Below, in pieces: positions 46,571 through 59,729 of a stretch of DNA of 64,000 bases. Both the position numbers and the translations under genes were made by a program. The notes beneath the pieces were generated by a model. The model was given only the letters and a program-made list of their open reading frames with translations. It searched no databases and was not told the DNA's origin. Origin of the DNA: Margaritifera margaritifera (Eukaryota; Mollusca; Bivalvia; Unionida; Margaritiferidae); the NCBI GenBank assembly GCA_029931535.1, contig JAQPZY010001561.1:1-64000 (forward strand), read 5' to 3'. Each line of letters starts with the position of its first letter. Position 1 is the stretch's first letter.

Positions 46571-47178
46571 TTCTCATTTGTTGCCAGAATTGCTCCAGAA
46601 CAAAATACTAAAAGGCAGGTTGACCATGTATCAGTAAAAAAGACTGAATTATGGAATATTTTGTGTCGGCTGACTGAATGTAGACAATGAAATTTCCAAT
46701 TGCCAAATTTGTTGTGTACATGGCAATTAATTCCCATCGCAATTTTTTTTAATCATTATTGGGAACTTTGGCAATCAGTATTGCCAAATAAGGTTTAAAG
46801 TGACACAAGAGGTTTTAAAAAAAAGTAAAGAGGACATTATAACATAAACAACAGTTAAAATTTAATCAAAATCAGTTAAGAACTTAACAATATTTAAGTT
46901 TTAAACATTTCAGGGGAGATCAGTTTCATCAATGTCATTTAATATTCAGGAGTTTTGATGATGTCATTGAAGAGATTTTTAAAATTTTTTCATGATCTCA
47001 TATAATACAAATTAAAAGTAATTTTATTGCAGTTTGTAAATAAAATGATATGGAAGATGATGCTACACATTCAAATAGTTATTTTGATGATTTTAGCAGC
47101 TCTGAAAATTGTAATTTTAAAGATTTAAATAAAATTAAAATTTCTTCAAAATCTCAGCATTTTATAGGTCTCTAGATA

Positions 47179-49059
47179 CAGTAGGACCCCGCTATAACAC
47201 GATGGTCATGGTCCACAAAATGAGATCGTGCTATGTCTCGAACCGTGCTATAACCGACCTAGACAAAACCAAGTCATTTAGCTGAAGAAAATGATGCATG
47301 CACCAAAAAAAAAAGGGGGGGGGGGGTGAAATTGTGGGCTCAAAAGAACGTGCTTCATTGGCACCACAGTTACCATCTTAAATCAATGCATATTAAACGA
47401 GAAATAAGAAATACACATGCAGTGAAAACAGAGATTGCACATATAATATTTTATTTTATTCAGAGAACCTTGCATTGGTACATTTATATGTACATGTCTC
47501 TTGTATAGCATGAATAGTTAAAGGATCAACACGTGTACTCACCAACTGATCTTATGGCATGCGTAGGAGTGAGTCCATAATAATTCCATCGAAAATATGC
47601 ACAGAAGTATAATATCATTGTCTGATAAAGTTCTGAAATCCTACATCGTCATCTAGTCATTGTAAATCGTCTTCTAGTCATCGTAAATCATTTCCGACTC
47701 CGATTCCTCAGCTTTACTGTCGTCTGCGGGTGCTTATGCAGAGACTGAGCTTGGGCTCTGCAAGTAACACTTTGATCATAAAGTCAGAAATCTATTAAAG
47801 GATGCAACTGGACACGTGTCAATTGTGCGGCAAGATCACTGGGAGTTCAAATAAACACCCTCTGTTACTTGTCACTGAACAAGTATCAAACTCACGGCTT
47901 GATCAAAGGGTTGTCACGTGGGAAAACAACTTGAAAACAAAGTGAGTGCTTTTACAAGCCAAAGGCTTATCGGCCCACGTGCACTGGCAGATAACTTGGG
48001 AAATATCACTTGGAAATTAAATCTGACTTGTGGAAAAACCGGACTTAATCCTGTCCATGGCTTCAAGCTTCTCTTTAACAGTAAAAGCTTTACGTTTCCG
48101 TGTACTGTTATCCATTGGAAATAACTACTAATTAAAACTCTGACACCTATTTGTCTGAACGACTACAGCAAGAATAATTGTTAATCAACAAGGGGGTCAT
48201 TTTTATAGGGAATGTACAATATTATTCACTGGTCAACTGATTACGTGGCGATTGTCTAACAATACCGCCAAGCCACGTGTACGCGTTGGCGGCTTTCATT
48301 TTTTTTATGTTTTATAAATCACTGCTGCATGGTTTGAACAACCTTTAGCTTTGAGATTTACTTTGATGATTTTCAATGACTTAAATTAATTGATTTATAA
48401 ATTAAGGTGCGAATCTTTTATCAACCACCGCATTGTTTGGTGCTTGGCTGTGTATTCAGTTGAATGAGCAAACATATGTCGGCTATTGTTTGAGCAACGA
48501 TTGTACACAGAATGTATTGAAGACAAACACAAAGAAGACTTAATGGCTTTATTGTTCATGTATCAGTAATAATAAGATTAAGACTTATCAGCTTTAAAAT
48601 GAGCTGACATCTTTCAAAAATAAACTAAGATCAAAGTGCAGTGATTGACTACTGACACATTTGAAATGAACATTCACAAATAGAAATGTTCAGCATCTTT
48701 ATTCATATAAAGAAAGATGCAATCATAAGACACTTTTTCTTCAAGAATACAATACAGCTTGACAAATTATTAAATCAAATCCTTGTTTATTTTGGCACAA
48801 AACTTTGAAGTAGTTCAGGAAATTGACGAAATTATTGTAAAATCTCGGTAGCCATGCCACGATCGTATTATATCCGAATTCAAACACGATCTCTTCCCCA
48901 AAATGATAATTAATTTTTTACACATTATTTTTCGTACTTTGAAAAAGAAACAAAAATTTCATGTACGAAAAAAATAGATGAAATTTCGGGAGCCATGCCA
49001 CGATCGTGTTATATCAGAATTCGTGCTATAACGAAGCATGCTATAGCGGGGTCCTACTG
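47179..49059. mobile_element. DNA transposon B, about 1.88 kb, Tigger/pogo-like, TA-flanked, non-coding
   Basis: Left end CAGTAGGACCCCGCTATAAC (47179) and right end GCTATAGCGGGGTCCTACTG (to 49059) form an inverted repeat of over 20 bp, with TA on each side (47177-47178 and 49060-49061). CAGTAGGACCCC is characteristic of pogo/Tigger elements. Subterminal CGATCGTGTTATATC-type motifs occur near both ends. No transposase frame is seen. An internal block (about 47800-48030) is similar to the reverse complement of about 37030-37270 in transposon A. Confidence 0.85.
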
Positions 49060-49904
49060 TATGTGTAAAATGTTGTGCTAACTAAAACTATATTGAAGTT
49101 GAAAATGGAGATTTTTCTTGTTCATTTTTCCAAAAACCTCAAATTAAATATTTTTCAAAAATAAATATAAACTTCTATTTTTGTCAGTAATTGAAATAAT
49201 ATTTATTCCTTTTCATTTACAAATGTATTTGTCTGAAGATGAATATATTTTATATGTATGTTTGTGGAAAGAAAGGGTCTGAAGTACTGTTAAAGACAAG
49301 TTATATTATTTGAAATTCATATTCCTCATAGTCATCAAAATTTGGAAAAGGTAATAAGTTTGTGATGAGTTGTCCCCCTGATATATCTTTAAATACTTAT
49401 AATTCAAAACTACTTGACAATTGTGATCAAAATTTGAACATTGTTCATGTTAAGAAATCCTCTCTATTTTTATAATGGTTATTTATAAACTTCAGTGTCA
49501 CTTTAATGAGATATGTGCCAATTAGTTGCAAAAATTTAGTTACATTCTGCATTGTAAAAAGTGCAAAAATGGAAACAGGGTTCCAAGTCCCTGGTAACCA
49601 AAATAAATAAAATAATATAAGAACTGGCTATAGATGCATCGGGCAACAGAGATGCCAATAGCAGATTAAAGTGCACAATTATTAATGAAACTGGCAACAT
49701 ACTTAATTTGAGCAAGAAACTAAAATTATCACTGAAGTTTTATATTTGGTTATTATCAACTGTTATCCTTCATTAGATGAAGCCTGCTGTTTTGAGTAAA
49801 TTGGGGAGAACCTAGCCAAATTGCATGCTTTGATAGATTTAGAAATTGATTATAATCATTGGGGGTTTTAAGTGTGTTTGGTTAAAATTGTATTCCTGTT
49901 TTTA

Positions 49905-50960
49905 GCTCACCTAGCCATAAAGTCAAGTGAGCTTATGGTATGGTTCTGCATTATTTGTGCATCGTAGTTCATGTGTCATGCATTGTCCATCATGCATCCA
50001 TCAACATTTGCTATTTTCAACTTCTCAAAAACCACTGGACCAAATTCATCCAAACTTTGTAGAGGGCATCCAGGCATGAAGGGTTTTAGATTTCTACAAG
50101 AGATGTCGATCTGCCATAAGCTTTAGCCATTATTACTAAAAATATAAAAACCTCTGAATGACTGCTTCAAAAGTACTGCATAGCAGAAATAGACAAAGCA
50201 TCCTCACATAGAAGTCTTTAAGATTTATACAAAGAATGTCGATCCACAATCAAATATGGCCACTGTTACTTAGAAAAGAAAAACTTTTAAATGACTTTCT
50301 CTCAAATACCACTCAACAGAATATGACTAAATTGACACAAACATCCTGCCATGAAAGGCTTTCACACTTATCAAAACAATGTTGATTTGCCATCAAATAT
50401 GGCTGCCATTACTAAAACTAGAAAGAAAAAAAACTTGAAACAAGTTCTTCTCAGAAACCACTCAACAGAATTCAACCAACTTTGATAGAAAGCATCCTGA
50501 CATGAAGGACTTTCATGTTTGCACAAGTGATATAGATTTACGATTATATATGGCCAGTTATTATGAACAGAAAATCCTTTTAATAACTTATTTTCAAACA
50601 CCACTCATTATGCATCATCATATATGGCCACAGTTATTATGAATGGAAACCACTCAACAGAATTTTACCAAATTTTTCAGAAGCATCCTTGCATGAAGTG
50701 CTTTTAAGTTAGTACAAATGATGCTTATCTGCCCTCAAATATGGCAGCTGTTACTAAATATAGAATTTGACCAAATTTTACAGGGAAGAATATCAGCTTG
50801 AAGGTCTTTCATATTTAGACAAATTATGCCAATCTGCCATTAAAAATTTGACCACCATTACTTAAAATGGAAAAATGTTTCAACAACTCGATTTAAAAAA
50901 AACTGCCAAACATAGTTTGGCAGAAATTTCCTGGCATAAAGGTCTTTCAGTATTAGACAA
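49905..50960. repeat. Degenerate tandem repeat, roughly 120-150-bp units
   Basis: Begins with TTAGCTCACCTAGCCATAAA and TCATGCATCCATCAACATTT, then reiterates CTCAAAAACCACT(C/G)(A/G)AC, CATCCTG(A/G)CATGAAGG and ATCTGCCATCAAATATGGC in about seven diverged units. Confidence 0.75.
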
Positions 50961-51440
50961 ATGATGTGTATGTGTCATCAGATATGGAAGAAGATATAAA
51001 ACACAGAGAAACTTTGGAACTGTTATATTCATAACATGTGCAATCAACAGCATTTGTAGAAATTTCTTGATAAAACATCATTTGCAGTTGGCTGTTAGGC
51101 AGATATTGGGAGAGTATTAGTGAAATAGTTATTTCAAATGAAATGACAGATCTGTGGGACACATGGTCAAGAACAGAAAGAGATTCTTTTTTTTCTTCTC
51201 TTGTTTTTTAAAAAAATAATAATAATAAATAAAGTAAATATGATCAACTAGTGTAACTGGCCAACTGAGAAATATTATCAAGCACTTTGTAAGAGAGCAT
51301 CATCATTAAGGTTATGTGTTTAAGTTTTGATTTTAAGTTTCACTAGTCAAATACGGTATTGACCGGCCACGGCATGAGGCACAGGTAAGATAATGCATTC
51401 TGCGTAGGCCTAGATTTCATTTCACCTTTTGATTCTTCAG

Positions 51441-51532
51441 GAATTATCAGAACCCAGTCGGAGGTTAGCTGAAGAGACCTCTACCAGGGAACCAGCAGAG
51501 AGAGATATTGAGGAGGAATTTGATCCAGAAAA
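51441..51532 (+). CDS. ICA1: ICA1 exon, start of C-terminal linker
   Basis: Bounded by GATTCTTCAG and GAAAA|GTAAGT. It is 92 bp, phase 0 in and two bases out. It encodes ELSEPSRRLAEETSTREPAE and RDIEEEFDPE, an acidic linker. LSEPSRRLAEE matches the position and pattern of the segment after the last helix in vertebrate ICA1. Confidence 0.85.
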
Positions 51533-53774
51533 GTAAGTTTCATGAGAATTAATCATTTTATGTATGCATCAATTGTTTTTACACATTTCTGTTTTCTGTT
51601 TTCACATGAGATGGTTGATATAATGTTCATTTTATATGTTTGATATTTCAAATATAGTTTGTGCCTTTAACATCACATATATCACATTGAATGTCTAGAG
51701 TGTTCAAATGCAGTTTGACTCGATTCAAATTACTGAATATTGTCAGCGGTTTTTGAATGAATTTGTCATATTTGGTTATGTGATACATAGAATCGTGCAT
51801 TGTCCTTCACGCTTAATCTCAAGGAATAAGTGAAACTTGTTGAATTATTTCTTCACAAACCTTGCATTGAATTTCTCCGTCAAATATATTACCTGATCAC
51901 ATTACATTAGGATAACTTTCTGCTACCTCAAAAAAAACGTCTTTCTGTCTATGTATTATGTAGACAAAGGGAAGCAATTCTTACAGGTTAACTCCCCTTT
52001 CTACCTGCTAGGTGGCCACCATTTTACACAGATGTGCCAGTTTTTACTTTCACTGCCATATGCTAAGATGTCCTCCAGACAATCCAGTTAAATTCTGTAC
52101 ATTTTACAACTTAAATTTAAACATCAACATTTCTATTTCAATGGTACAGTAAGTCAAAATGTTGTTTTATATGGTGCATACTACATTTTTGTAAAATGCA
52201 GTGAACTTATTAATATTTTTGCAATTACCATACTGTTCATTATTGTCACATGTGATTTCAATCGGTGACATTAAATTTCACCGGAGAAATGTTTTGGAGC
52301 TGTACTTGTCAACTATTACAGTTCTAAGTCATTTAAAAAATGCAGTTTACAGTATTTTTCATTTACCCCCCATGAAGACACAAAATAGTGCTAGAATATA
52401 CTGTATCCGTTAATACAGTAGAATCGTTGAGTAGTCTCATGGGTGAAGTCGAGATGCCGTCTCCAACCCCCATGCAGACATAGAAACAACACCAGAACAT
52501 ACTGTATCCATGAATACAGTAGAAAGCACATATGATCGCATATGATCAGTATGACTCAAAAGGCTTTGTTGTCAATCAGTCAACGAGTAGGAATGGTGTT
52601 CATATATTGTAATCCTACTGGGGATAAGCCTAGGACCACGCCAATGAGGCATGATGGATCACAAATAAAATAGACCCATGCCCATGAGGCATGAGGGCTT
52701 GCAATCCTTTTCGCCATGCGTGCACAAAAATATTAAGAAAACAAGCCGGATGTGAAGATTTGCAATTTGACTAATACAGTATGGATGGACGGTCCGTAAC
52801 AATATAGTACAGACAGATAGATGGCCCATACTGACCATACCGCACCAGCTGGCCGGACCGCAAAGCATATATATCGTCTTTGGTACACCATTCCAACTGC
52901 CAACCAACCGATCCAGCTGTACAAACAAGCTATGTACGATTACAGTAGTCTGGAGTGTGTTAACTCCAAACGGCGAGATGGCTGTCCAGAAAGACTGCAT
53001 AGCTTGCTGTCCATACCGACCATATTGCACAAGCTGGCCGAACCACAAGGCATATACTGTCTTTGGTACACCGTTCCGACTGCCAACCAACCAGTCCATC
53101 CATACAAATGAGCTGTATACGTTTACAGTTGTCAGGAGTTAGTTATCTCTAACTGGCAGGCCGACCAATCGCCCGGACCGACCATTCCTATGAAATTCAT
53201 AGCGAACCAGCATAACTTATGAAGACGTCCAACCAAGCCAAACTGGCTGCGGCGGACCGGCATTCCATAATGCAATCACTACTGACAGCATATCAAAAAT
53301 GTTTTTTTTTAAATTGGGCAAAATGATGATGCATACTGATGATACTTCATCATCATTTCCTGTTGATGAAGGTGATGAAATGGAAATGACCGAACATGCC
53401 TATCCAACAATGGAATGGACAGAATTTAGTTCATGGCAGTGATAGAGGAAATCTATAAGATTCTGTCTCCATCAGAATGCCATTCTCCACCTTCAATCGA
53501 TTCTACCTACAAGGTCAATCTTTGAAAATCTTGCCACAATTTTTTAAAGATTGCAAAAGTTACCGGCCATCTCTTGAAGCATTCACAATCCCAGTAACAA
53601 AATAGCTTCTTTATGGTGAGTCAGTTGCATGCAACTTCCTCACCCCAATGGCAAAAAGTCACATAAATAGATATGTTTTCTCCACATGTACCATGTCTAG
53701 ATGATAAAGTGCACTGACAAGTCTTTAACACCGTGTAAAAGTTAGTTGGTCATATGGTCCTATTTTTGCAGGCA

Positions 53775-54087
53775 GGCAGGACTTCCATCGGTTGTCAGTG
53801 ATACACCATCACTCACACCCTCTGGCAACCCACCTGAGGTGCTAGACTACCTTTTCATCAGATTTGGACCAACCATTCTTGCAAAACAATGGGCGATTAA
53901 AACCATGTCAGAGGATCTTCAAATTTCATTATCCAAACCCCTCCACTTTCGTCGTCCTATCCTCATGAAGGAACTCCCAAGTGATCCGATCAAGAAGGAT
54001 GTTTTTGCACAAGAAAATCTAGTTTTTCTGCTTGTAATGAGTGGTGTAGATAGTACAAAAACTGCACAAACAGGGCTCTACTCCTGA
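53775..54087 (+). pseudogene. DIRS-like reverse transcriptase, N-terminal fragment
   Basis: The frame reads LDYLFIRFGPTILAKQWAIK, TMSEDLQISLSKPLHF and LPSDPIKKDVFAQE, the typical lead-in of DIRS/Ngaro reverse transcriptases before the catalytic motifs. It closes at 54085-54087. Later RT motifs are scrambled in 54100-55080, where short frames repeat similar phrases (54300-54480 and 54600-54780), implying an internal duplication. Confidence 0.6.
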
Positions 54088-55597
54088 ACATTTCTGGTTA
54101 CGAAGTCCATTGGCAATTAAGACCTGCGATAGTGTTGCGACTATTACGTGATCAGTCTTGACATGTCTGACATGTATTTCAATATACCAATTCATATGGC
54201 CCCATTTTAAGCCCTTGTGCCTTCAATAAGAGTTCAGGACATCCGTTGCAGAGATGGTGACATTCCTGCAAGACACACCACAAAAACATTTGGTAAGTTT
54301 GGTTTTTGGTTCACAACATGAACAACCTTACTTCCCTCTTTGTGTGGAGAATAATCAATATAGAGAAGTCAGACCTTGTGGTCCATCTGGATATGGAACC
54401 CTTTATACATATCAACTTGGCGTCTTCCTCCCAAATGCATCAAAAAAATCGTTTATGCATCAGAGAAGGGATCAACCAAGACGTTGAAGTTGAACCTTCA
54501 AGAAGACATTGCACCAAGTCATATCCCAGGTCAGAACTTCCTCCACAGAGAAGGCAGGTGTTCCTGGATAACACACTACAAAAACATTCAGTTAGTATGG
54601 TTTTTGGTTCACAACATGAACAACCATTCTTCCGTCATTTGCAGTTCAGGGTGGATAATCAATGTAGGGAAGTCTGACCTTAGACCTTCTCAACAGTTTG
54701 TCCATCTAGATATGGAACTCTTTACACATATTAACTTGGAATCTTTCTCCCAAATGCATCAGAACTATAGCTCCTGCATCGGAGAAAGCATCAAACAAGA
54801 CATTGTTATGTGAGGAAGTTTCTTACAGCTCCTCAGCCTACTGAGTGCGGGGATGGACCTGTTACAGTGCCAGTTTACGACTGGAACTGCATACTGGAAC
54901 TGCAATGGTAAGTGGCATGTGGATTCTTTAAGAGAAGTCTCTTCATATCAACCTCTTGGAAATGAAAGCGATTCTCAGTACCTTCTACACATGGGTAGAA
55001 CATATCCATGGAAACACGGTCCTGATAATGTCAGACAATTCGGTTGTGGTAACATAGCTCTGCAAGGGTGAGCAATCACCAAACCTTGGCCTCGGGTAAT
55101 GTTCAAGTCTGACACATTACTGGCTGGCTCAATGTCCTGACCAACTCATTATTAAGGGAAGACAACTGCTTCATACAGAGTTGTCCACCATCCGATGCTT
55201 GACATTCTTTTCCATTTTTCCCCAACACCAGAAGCATGGGCTGTACCTGCTTTTTAATGATCTGGGAGGTAATGTGTGTCTTACACCTTTCCTCCATCAT
55301 TTTTGATTTTGAATATAATTAAGAAATGAGGGGCACATACTGCAATAGCTATGATTTCCACTAATATGAAACATCCTGGATCAATGATCTGCTCGATTTA
55401 GCGACAGACATACCTAGACGAGTTGTAGCAACCTCCACTCCATTCAAGCAGTTGAGATCGCCACTATTCCATGTCCGGAGAACTCCTTCACTCCTGGCTC
55501 CTTTCAGGGATGTCCTGATTGAAAAGGAGTTTGGAGCTTCAGTCATGGAGAGGATCACAACAGCTGTCCACTTTGAGGACATACAAGGGGAAATCAT

Positions 55598-56540
55598 GTG
55601 TTGTCAATGACTGGTGTCACATCAGTGACATCACACCACTCTCAGCACCCATTTCCCAATGGCGAACTCCTTTCTCTTTCTCTTGAAAACAAGAAGTTAG
55701 CTCCTATCACAGTCAAGGGATACTGTTCCATGATATTAGACATGTTCAGACTTCATGGAAGAGACGATTTTGGTAGCAACAAGGTAATCGCCGAATTGCA
55801 GTCCAATTTTGACATATCCAGACCACGCTTACTGACATTATTCCCCAATGGAATCTCTCCTGTGTTTTGATATGGCCAAACTCATCTATGTTTGAGCCAT
55901 TGTCTTCCCCCCTCACTGAAGCAGCTATTATACATGAATTAAAATTTATGATGACACTAAGTTCAACATGCGGATTGAGTGAGCTACATACGATATCTGA
56001 AGATCCCAACTACTTGCAGTTCCGTTCTGATGGTTCAGTCATTCTAATGACACAACCTGGTTCCTTCCTAAGAATAGCTTGCTTTCACTAGTCAACCAAC
56101 AATAATTATTTGTTCCCTCTCCTTGGTCGATCTGTTGAGAGAAGCAAAGCTGCAGGATCCTGTACATACCCTCAGATGTTATCTGAGATGCACGGACAAT
56201 ATCCACATCAACTGTAAAAGACTATTCCTACCACTGAAGGCAGGAATGCAAAACATAACCCCACAAGTGCTATCCACTTGGCTAAAGGCAGTTATTAAAA
56301 TCGGTGTACTCTTAACTCTCACAGGATCAGGTACACTAATGAACATTTCAGCTCATGAAATATGAGCGACTTCTATGAGCCTGGCGTCTCAATTTGGGAC
56401 ATAGCAGAGTCATCTGACTGGCATGCCCAGTCTGCCTTTTCTACCGTCCACTTGCGTGAAATGGCCTCACTAAGAAGATAACTGAATCTTGTTGGGTTAG
56501 TGGTAGCTGCACAGACAGTGACCACTCCCCATTCATGAAA
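55598..56540 (+). pseudogene. DIRS-like tyrosine recombinase remnant
   Basis: Several frames together show the recombinase order: APITVKGYCSMILDMFRLHG, then SRPRLLTLFP, FEPLSSPLTEAAIIHELKFM, SELHTISEDPNYLQF, ISAHEI and GVSIWDIAESSDWHAQSAFS followed by TVHLREMAS. At the last motif the residue aligned with the nucleophile Tyr of FYL in the copy at 41062 is His. In-frame stops near 56090 and 56362 and the frame changes abolish function. Confidence 0.65.
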
Positions 56541-57356
56541 ACACAACCTTTGACACAGACATGAATTTGCCACTTTTACTGGATTCACGTGGGAAACTTT
56601 CGATGTTGAGACAATAATCAAGTGTGGAGTCCCACAGGGATCTCCCACACATGTGTATAAACAAATTGTCTCTTGTTGTGCTAAACAAACATTATGAGAA
56701 GTTCATCATTTTAGTAGAACAATCATGCTCCTACTGGGTGACACGAGTAGAGGTAGGTTGCTTAGCATTTCCTCCTCCTCTTACCTCTTCTCCTAATGTG
56801 ATGTAATCAGGTAATGTGTTTGATGGAGAAAGCAAATTGTTTGGTAAATTATGTTTCTCTGATAATACTTACCTGATCACATTACAAATAATCCCTCCCA
56901 CTCTTCCCTGCAATGCGAGCATCCTTTAAGGTTTCACTCAAGTAAAAAACTGGCACAGCCAGGTAAAACGGTGGCCACCTAGCGGGTAGAAAGGGGAGTT
57001 GACCTGTAACAGTTGCTTCCCTTTGTCTATATATAATATATAGACAGAAAGACGTTTTTCGTCTTTCTGGGAGGGCTGGATTCAGAGGTAGCAGAAAGTT
57101 ATCCTAATGTAATGTGATCAGGTAAGTATTATCAGAGAAACATAATATACAAAGAAATTTGCTTTCCAATGATGTCAACACGTCAGCAGAGAAAGATACA
57201 TTGTTAAAGTGTAAACATTATGCACATTATAGCTGTGGACACATGTGAGACAAAGTGGTCAGCAAAACTGTTATATATATTGTCGTACCCAATGCATTGA
57301 AATGTTTTCATTTTCCAACAAATTAAACCTCATGCATTTTTTTTTTTTTTGCTTTT

Positions 57357-57776
57357 GAAGTAGTATTTAGTATTTAGACACCCTGTAAGGTATTTAGTAT
57401 TTAGACACCCTGTAAGTAGTATTTAGTATTTAGACACCCTGTAAGGTATTTAGTATTTAGACACCCTGTAAGGTATTTAGTATTTAGACACCCTGTAAGT
57501 AGTATTTAGTATTTAGACACCCTGTAAGGTATTTAGTATTTAGACATCCTGTAAGTAGTATTTAGTATTTAGACACCCTGTAAGGTATTTAGTATTTAGA
57601 CACCCTGTAAGGTATTTAGTATTTAGACACCCTGTAAGGTATTTAGTATTTAGACACCCTGTAAGTAGTATTTAGTATTTAGACACCCTGTAAGGTATTT
57701 AGTATTTAGACACCCTGTAAGGTATTTAGTATTTAGACACCCTGTAAGGTTTTTAGTATTTAGACACCCTGTAAGG
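57357..57776. repeat. Minisatellite, about 24-27-bp unit, about 16 copies
   Basis: Units alternate GGTATTTAGTATTTAGACAC + CCTGTAA with AGTAGTATTTAGTATTTAGA + CACCCTGTA. Near perfect. 57777-58870 is intron without recognised features. Confidence 0.95.
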
Positions 57777-58877
57777 TAAACCTTTAAGATATGAGACATT
57801 TCTGACATGTGCATGATCGGATGTAAAAAGATAAAAATAGAAAACCATCAATTGTGGCATGACTGAATTTTTTATTTCTGAACCATTCAGTGCTTCTCAT
57901 ATATTAGGTGAAACAACCCTGCAGGCAATAGTGGCTGGGAATCTGTACAAAGTTCAAAACAAGGCAAATCACTTGAGCATGAAATTTTGGGCATAATGAC
58001 TTAGTTTTGTCAGAATGATATTGTCCTGCTCATGATACACTTAAATATCAAGTCACATGATTCCAGGAAATGGTGTCTAAAAAGTGTGTTAGATGCAAAA
58101 CTTCATTAAGACACATTACTGGAACCTGAAATATGGGTCACAGTGACCAGCTTTTGTTTATTGTAGAGCTTTTCATGACACACCTTCATATCAAATGACA
58201 TGACTCTTCAGTCAATAGCCCTTGAGAAACTGAGCTAGATGCAAACTTTAACCTATACTTTGATGCCTGGATAGATAGTGATACAGACATCAAGAATCCA
58301 TTGTGTGGAGTTGCTTTGCAATCAGGCAAAATTCCGCAATAGTGTGTAACATGTGCTAATGATTGGATATTTATTTATTTGGATAATTTTATTTTACATG
58401 TGTGATTATATTATAATTAGTGATGTAAGAAATAGAATAATTGAATATTGCTAGGAAAGTCAAACAACCAAATATTTGAATATGATTTTCCATGATCAAA
58501 TATAAACAATTAAAGTTTTCTTTTTTAAAAGTGTTTGACTTTTTGGGGATGAAGTCTTCCAAGAAAAGTAGCGTGAATGAAAGTTTTCAGTTAATAAGGC
58601 CTTCCGTTGTTTAATACAACCAAAGCACCAACAACATGGCAGATAACAAATGAACCAATAAGCCATTTGATTTTATGGAATTCAAGCAACTTAACTGTTA
58701 CCAGCTATGCAATAATGCATTTGTCCCTGGAAAGATATAGAAAATATCTCCAACTGATTACAATCGATGGTTTATCGGGTATGATGCACTAATCATCAAT
58801 TTAGGCATTTGAACCAATTTCCAACACTAATAATAATACAAGTTGATGGTACTTGTGAGGAGATGATAGATTTATGT

Positions 58878-59550
58878 TATTTGACCAGGGTCTGATAAAT
58901 GTCAAAAGCAGATGGTAGCCCATTATGGCTTGAGGATAAATTTGACCAGGGTCTGATAAATGTCAAAAGCAGATGGTAGCCCATTATGGCTTGAGGATAA
59001 ATTTGACCAGGGTCTGATAAATGTCAAAAGCAGATGGTAGCCCATTATGGCTTGAGGATAAATTTGACCAGGGTCTGATAAATGTCAAAAGCAGATGGTA
59101 GCCCATTATGGTTTGAGGATAAATTTGACCAGGGTCTGATAAATGTCAAAAGCAGATGGTAGCCCATTATGGCTTGAGGATAAATTTGACCAGGGTCTGA
59201 TAAATGTCAAAAGCAGATGGTAGCCATTATGGCTTGAGGATAAATTTGACCAGGGTCTGATAAATGTCAAAAGCAGATGGTAGCCCATTATGGCTTGAGG
59301 ATAAATTTGACCAGGGTCTGATAAATGTCAAAAGCAGATGGTAGCCCATTATGGCTTGAGGATAAATTTGACCAGGGTCTGATAAATGTCAAAAGCAGAT
59401 GGTAGCCCATTATGGCTTGAGGATAAATTTGACCAGGGTCTGATAAATGTCAAAAGCAGATGGTAGCCCATTATGGCTTGAGGATAAATTTGACCAGGGT
59501 CTGATAAATGTCAAAAGCAGATGGTAGCCCATTATGGCTTGAGGATAAGA
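58878..59550. repeat. Minisatellite, 61-bp unit, 11 copies, almost identical
   Basis: Unit ATTTGACCAGGGTCTGATAA + ATGTCAAAAGCAGATGGTAG + CCCATTATGGCTTGAGGATA + A. Only a few differences (one GTTTGAGG variant, one missing C near 59224). High uniformity implies recent expansion or homogenisation. Confidence 0.96.
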
Positions 59551-59729
59551 ACCTGCTAGACCAATTTAAATTGTGCAGTACAGAGAAGGCACTTCATAAT
59601 GACACTGCTAGCTTTAAGACTTCATTGTTACATCCACTCTGTTGCATATATATCATTATTGGTCATGTTCATCCATGTGTCCATATATCTGTCTATCCAT
59701 CACATAGTTCACGATGTCATGTCACCTAA

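Larger units (their letters stand above)
51887..57147 (+). mobile_element. DIRS-like (tyrosine recombinase) retrotransposon with inverted terminal repeats
   Basis: The left end (51887-52065) starts ATTACCTGATCACATTACAT and is the inverted copy of about 56945-57135 (both carry ACGTCTTTCTGTCTAT, TAGACAAAGGGAAGCAA and GGTGGCCACC). Inside are Gag-like remnants (52430-53200), an RT N-terminal region (53775-54080) and a tyrosine recombinase (about 55600-56540). The short stretch 56813-56845, inverted against the extreme left end, fits the internal complementary region of DIRS elements. Many stops and frameshifts show it is dead. It sits entirely in an ICA1 intron. Confidence 0.75.

Noticed and set aside
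53746..54087. Open frame preceded by TTTTTGCAG that could be an ICA1 exon
   Set aside because: The frame would fit the phase of the exon ending at 51532, but its translation matches the lead-in of DIRS-like reverse transcriptases and it lies inside the inverted terminal repeats of that element.
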